The position numbers and the translations under genes were made by a program. Below are positions 4,128-6,098 of a stretch of DNA of 6,098 nt, piece by piece. The stretch's first letter is position 1. Each line of letters begins with the position of its first letter. Below the pieces are notes generated by a model. The model had not been told where the DNA came from, did not search any database, and saw only the letters and a program-made list of their open reading frames with translations. Source of the DNA: DASTQL01 sp035761805 (lineage in GTDB: Bacteria; Actinomycetota; Actinomycetes; Jiangellales; Jiangellaceae); contig DASTQL010000024.1 in NCBI GenBank assembly GCA_035761805.1, positions 1 through 6,098 of the forward strand, read 5' to 3'.

Positions 4128-5729
4128 GTGAGCGTCGACGAGCTCAACGTCGCCCTGCTCGTGACCACGACCGTCCTCCTCGTCGCGGTCGCTGCGGTCC
4201 GCCTGTCCACGCGGGCGGGGCTGCCGACGCTGCTGCTCTACCTGGGGATCGGGCTGATCATCGGCGAGTCCGGCTTCGGCCTGAGGTTCGAGGACGCCCA
4301 GCTGACCCAGGTCGTGGGCCTGGTGTTCCTGGCGATCATCCTGGCCGAGGGCGGCCTGACGACGCGGTGGTCGGTGATCCGCCCCGTCCTTGGTCCGTCG
4401 CTGATGCTGGCCACTGTGGGGGTCGCGGTCAGCGTGGCCGTCACGGCGACGGTCGCCATCGCGGTCTTCGACGTCGACCTGCGCACGGCGATCCTGCTGG
4501 GGGCCGTGGTCTCCTCCACCGATGCAGCCGCGGTCTTCTCGGTCCTGCGCCGCCTGCCGCTGCGCCGCAGGCTGGGAGCGACCCTCGAAGCAGAGTCCGG
4601 GTTCAACGACCCGCCCGTGATCATCCTCGTCAGCCTGGTGGTCTCGGATGCCTGGGAGCAGGCCGACCCCTTGGTCGCCGTCGGGATGACGGCCTACCAG
4701 CTCGTCGTCGGGGCCGTCGTTGGCCTGCTCGTCGCCCGGATCGGACAGTTCGTCCTGGCGCGCAGCGCCCTGCCGTCCCCGGGTCTGTATCCCGTGGCCA
4801 CGGTCACGATCGCTCTGCTCGCCTTCGCCGCCGCCGGGGTGGTGGGTGGGTCGTCCTTCATGGCCATCTACGTGGCCGGCCTCTGGCTGGGCAACGCGCC
4901 GCTCCCCCACCGCCATGCGACGCTGGGCTTCGCGGAAGGGCTGGCCTGGCTGTCGCAGATCGGGCTGTTCGTCCTGCTCGGCCTGCTGGCCTCCCCGTCC
5001 CGACTCCCCGAGGCCCTGCCCCAGGCCCTCGTGATCGGTGCCGGGCTGCTGCTGCTGGCCCGGCCCCTGTCCGTCCTCGTGAGCACGACGCCGTTCCGGG
5101 TCCCGTGGCGCGAGCAGGCGTTCATGTCGTGGGCGGGGCTGCGTGGAGCCGTGCCGATCGTGCTCGCCACGATCCCGCTCAGCGTCGGCGTGCCCGCGGC
5201 TCAGCAGATCTTCGACGTGGTGTTCCTGCTCGTGGTGGTCTTCACCCTGATCCAGGCGCCGACCCTTCCCCCGCTGGCACGCCTCCTGGACGTCGTGGAG
5301 AAGGACGACACCGCGGAGGTCGACATCGAGTCGGCGCCTCTGGACCAGATCCGCGGCACGCTCCTGCAGTTCCGCGTCCCGCCCCGTTCCCGGCTCGCCG
5401 GCGTGAGCGTCCTCGAGCTGCGCCTACCGAGCGAGGCCGCGGTGACACTGATCCTGCGCGGCCGACGGACCATCGTGCCCGACGAGAAGACCACTCTCGC
5501 CGCCGGGGACCACCTGCTGCTGGTGACCTCGTCGCGAGCCCGGCCGCTGACCGAGCGCCGGCTGCGCGCGGTGAGCCGGCGCGGTCGGCTGGCCGGCTGG
5601 ATGGGTGAGCACGGGGACGAGGAGGTGGCCGCGCTGCCCGGCGTGCGCCGGGCGGTGCGCGTGCGGCGTCGGCTCGCCGACCGCGCTCGCTCGGTCGGCG
5701 GACGGCTGCGCCGGCGTCGCCCGGGTTGA
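4128..5729 (+). CDS. Potassium/proton antiporter, CPA1 family with C-terminal TrkA_C domain (NhaP2/CvrA-like)
   Basis: A 533-aa inner-membrane cation/proton exchanger. Residues 1 to about 385 form a Na+/H+-exchanger fold of a dozen or so hydrophobic helices. Family marks: GLIIGESGFGL (42-52), AEGGL (73-77), VVSSTDAAAVFSVLR (127-141), the catalytic-site ESGFNDPP (156-163, with acidic N-D pair), and SWAGLRGAVPIVLA (334-347). A cytoplasmic TrkA_C/RCK_C-like domain (about 405-470; FRVPPRSRLAGVSVLEL, LRGRRTIVPDEKTTLAAGDHLLL) probably gates it in response to a ligand such as a nucleotide. The tail (about 470-533) is very arginine-rich. K+ rather than Na+ is inferred from similarity to the NhaP2/CvrA type. 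The GTG at 4128 follows a weak GGACGGGA (4116-4123), fits the expected MSVDELN start, and has no better in-frame rival. It is convergent with the next gene, 26 bases apart. Confidence 0.93.
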   Translation: MSVDELNVALLVTTTVLLVAVAAVRLSTRAGLPTLLLYLGIGLIIGESGFGLRFEDAQLTQVVGLVFLAIILAEGGLTTRWSVIRPVLGPSLMLATVGVAVSVAVTATVAIAVFDVDLRTAILLGAVVSSTDAAAVFSVLRRLPLRRRLGATLEAESGFNDPPVIILVSLVVSDAWEQADPLVAVGMTAYQLVVGAVVGLLVARIGQFVLARSALPSPGLYPVATVTIALLAFAAAGVVGGSSFMAIYVAGLWLGNAPLPHRHATLGFAEGLAWLSQIGLFVLLGLLASPSRLPEALPQALVIGAGLLLLARPLSVLVSTTPFRVPWREQAFMSWAGLRGAVPIVLATIPLSVGVPAAQQIFDVVFLLVVVFTLIQAPTLPPLARLLDVVEKDDTAEVDIESAPLDQIRGTLLQFRVPPRSRLAGVSVLELRLPSEAAVTLILRGRRTIVPDEKTTLAAGDHLLLVTSSRARPLTERRLRAVSRRGRLAGWMGEHGDEEVAALPGVRRAVRVRRRLADRARSVGGRLRRRRPG

Positions 5730-5755
5730 CTCGGGGCTGTTGCCTGGTGCCGCGT

Positions 5756-6098
5756 CTAGCTCCTACCTGGTCGGCACACCGGCTGCCCCGGGACCTGCCG
5801 GACCGGCCCGGCCACCGCGGTGCGGGCCGTCGGGCCGGCGAGCGCCCGCTCGAGGCCGGTGAAGAGGTCCAGCACGTCGGTCGCCTCGAAGACTCGGTAA
5901 CGCCGGCGTCCCACGTTGCGTTGCCGGAGGATCCCTGCAGCAGCCAGTGCGTTGACCGCGTCGGTGGTACGGGCCTTGGAGCGGCCGATCATGGCGCTCG
6001 CCGATTCGACGCTGACCACCGGTGCACCTGGGAGCACCTGGAGGAGCAGGTCGGTTCCCGAGTTCGCCCGCACCCGGCCCAGCCGGTCGCGCCACCGT
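5756..6098 (-). CDS. Fic family protein, C-terminal end only (5' part beyond window)
   Basis: The last 113 codons of a gene that enters from the right edge; the frame stays open through 6097 (RWRDRLGR precedes the apparent internal GTG at 6073). The visible part is the winged helix-turn-helix that follows the catalytic Fic domain in many actinobacterial Fic proteins: LLLQVLPGAPVVSVESASAM, IGRSKARTTDAVNALAAAGI and LRQRNVGRRRYRVFEATDVL, then DLFTGLERALA. A disordered Pro/Arg tail of about 25 residues ends at the TAG (5756-5758). Fic enzymes usually transfer AMP from ATP to target proteins, using the HPFxxGNG motif, which lies outside the window, so activity cannot be judged. The GTG at 6073 should not be taken as the start. 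The gene meets the antiporter tail to tail. Confidence 0.82.
   Translation of the reverse strand, partial: RWRDRLGRVRANSGTDLLLQVLPGAPVVSVESASAMIGRSKARTTDAVNALAAAGILRQRNVGRRRYRVFEATDVLDLFTGLERALAGPTARTAVAGPVRQVPGQPVCRPGRS

Noticed and set aside
4053..4916. 287-codon minus-strand frame inside the antiporter
   Set aside because: Antisense shadow rich in Asp, Gln, Arg and Gly; no domain and no plausible start signal.
4019..5608. 529-codon plus frame overlapping the antiporter, beginning with an ATG at 4019
   Set aside because: It lacks membrane segments and is Arg/Pro/Gly-rich, while the +2-shifted frame encodes a clear antiporter with conserved motifs throughout.
5747..5777. GTGCCG/CGGCAC inverted repeat between the antiporter and Fic gene as a bidirectional terminator
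   Set aside because: Only 6 bp with a 19-base loop, half of it inside the Fic coding end, and no T tract on either side; too weak to annotate.
1..6098. CRISPR array, tandem repeats or insertion sequence ends
   Set aside because: No repeated unit with regular spacing and no transposase-like frame was seen on either strand.

Overview
The window is very GC-rich and carries a run of housekeeping and conserved hypothetical genes typical of an actinobacterium: dnaX, a compact SRP RNA, an actinobacterial-style small 'VapB-like' protein, a membrane-anchored LytR_C protein, GTG starts and leaderless-looking promoters. A Micrococcales-type genome (for example an Intrasporangiaceae relative) fits, but this is an inference from gene style and cannot be proven here. 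I see no insertion sequence, prophage, CRISPR array or integrase; the region reads as core chromosome.

Layout: (1) 1-1001, minus strand: N-terminal two thirds or so of DnaX, running off the left edge. (2) 1002-1378: a divergent RNA-gene pair, with the 4.5S/SRP RNA (minus) just upstream of dnaX and tRNA-Ser(GGA) (plus), their start points only about 48 bases apart, followed by a strong hairpin behind the tRNA. (3) 1379-2959, minus: a HerA/YjgR-type ATPase. (4) 2960-3038: a 79-base divergent promoter region. (5) 3039-3341 and 3378-3986, plus: a 100-aa protein of the family labelled VapB-like antitoxin, then a single-pass membrane protein with a LytR C-terminal domain. (6) 3987-4127: a 141-base gap with a dyad and a foldable GC-rich leader. 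(7) 4128-5729, plus: a CPA1-type potassium/proton antiporter with a C-terminal TrkA_C domain. (8) 5756-6098, minus: the C-terminal end of a Fic-family protein, convergent with the antiporter and running off the right edge.

The genes do not form one pathway. DnaX (replication clamp loader), SRP RNA (protein targeting) and tRNA-Ser (translation) are core information functions; the HerA-like ATPase has no established role; the LytR_C protein acts at the cell envelope; the antiporter exports K+ or Na+ against protons. The most informative non-coding signal is that four genes (dnaX, SRP RNA, tRNA-Ser, the VapB-like gene) each have a TANNNT -10-like hexamer 6-7 bases before their first base, implying transcription starts at the first base of the gene, with the two protein genes being leaderless. 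I did not find convincing evidence of an undescribed multi-gene system.
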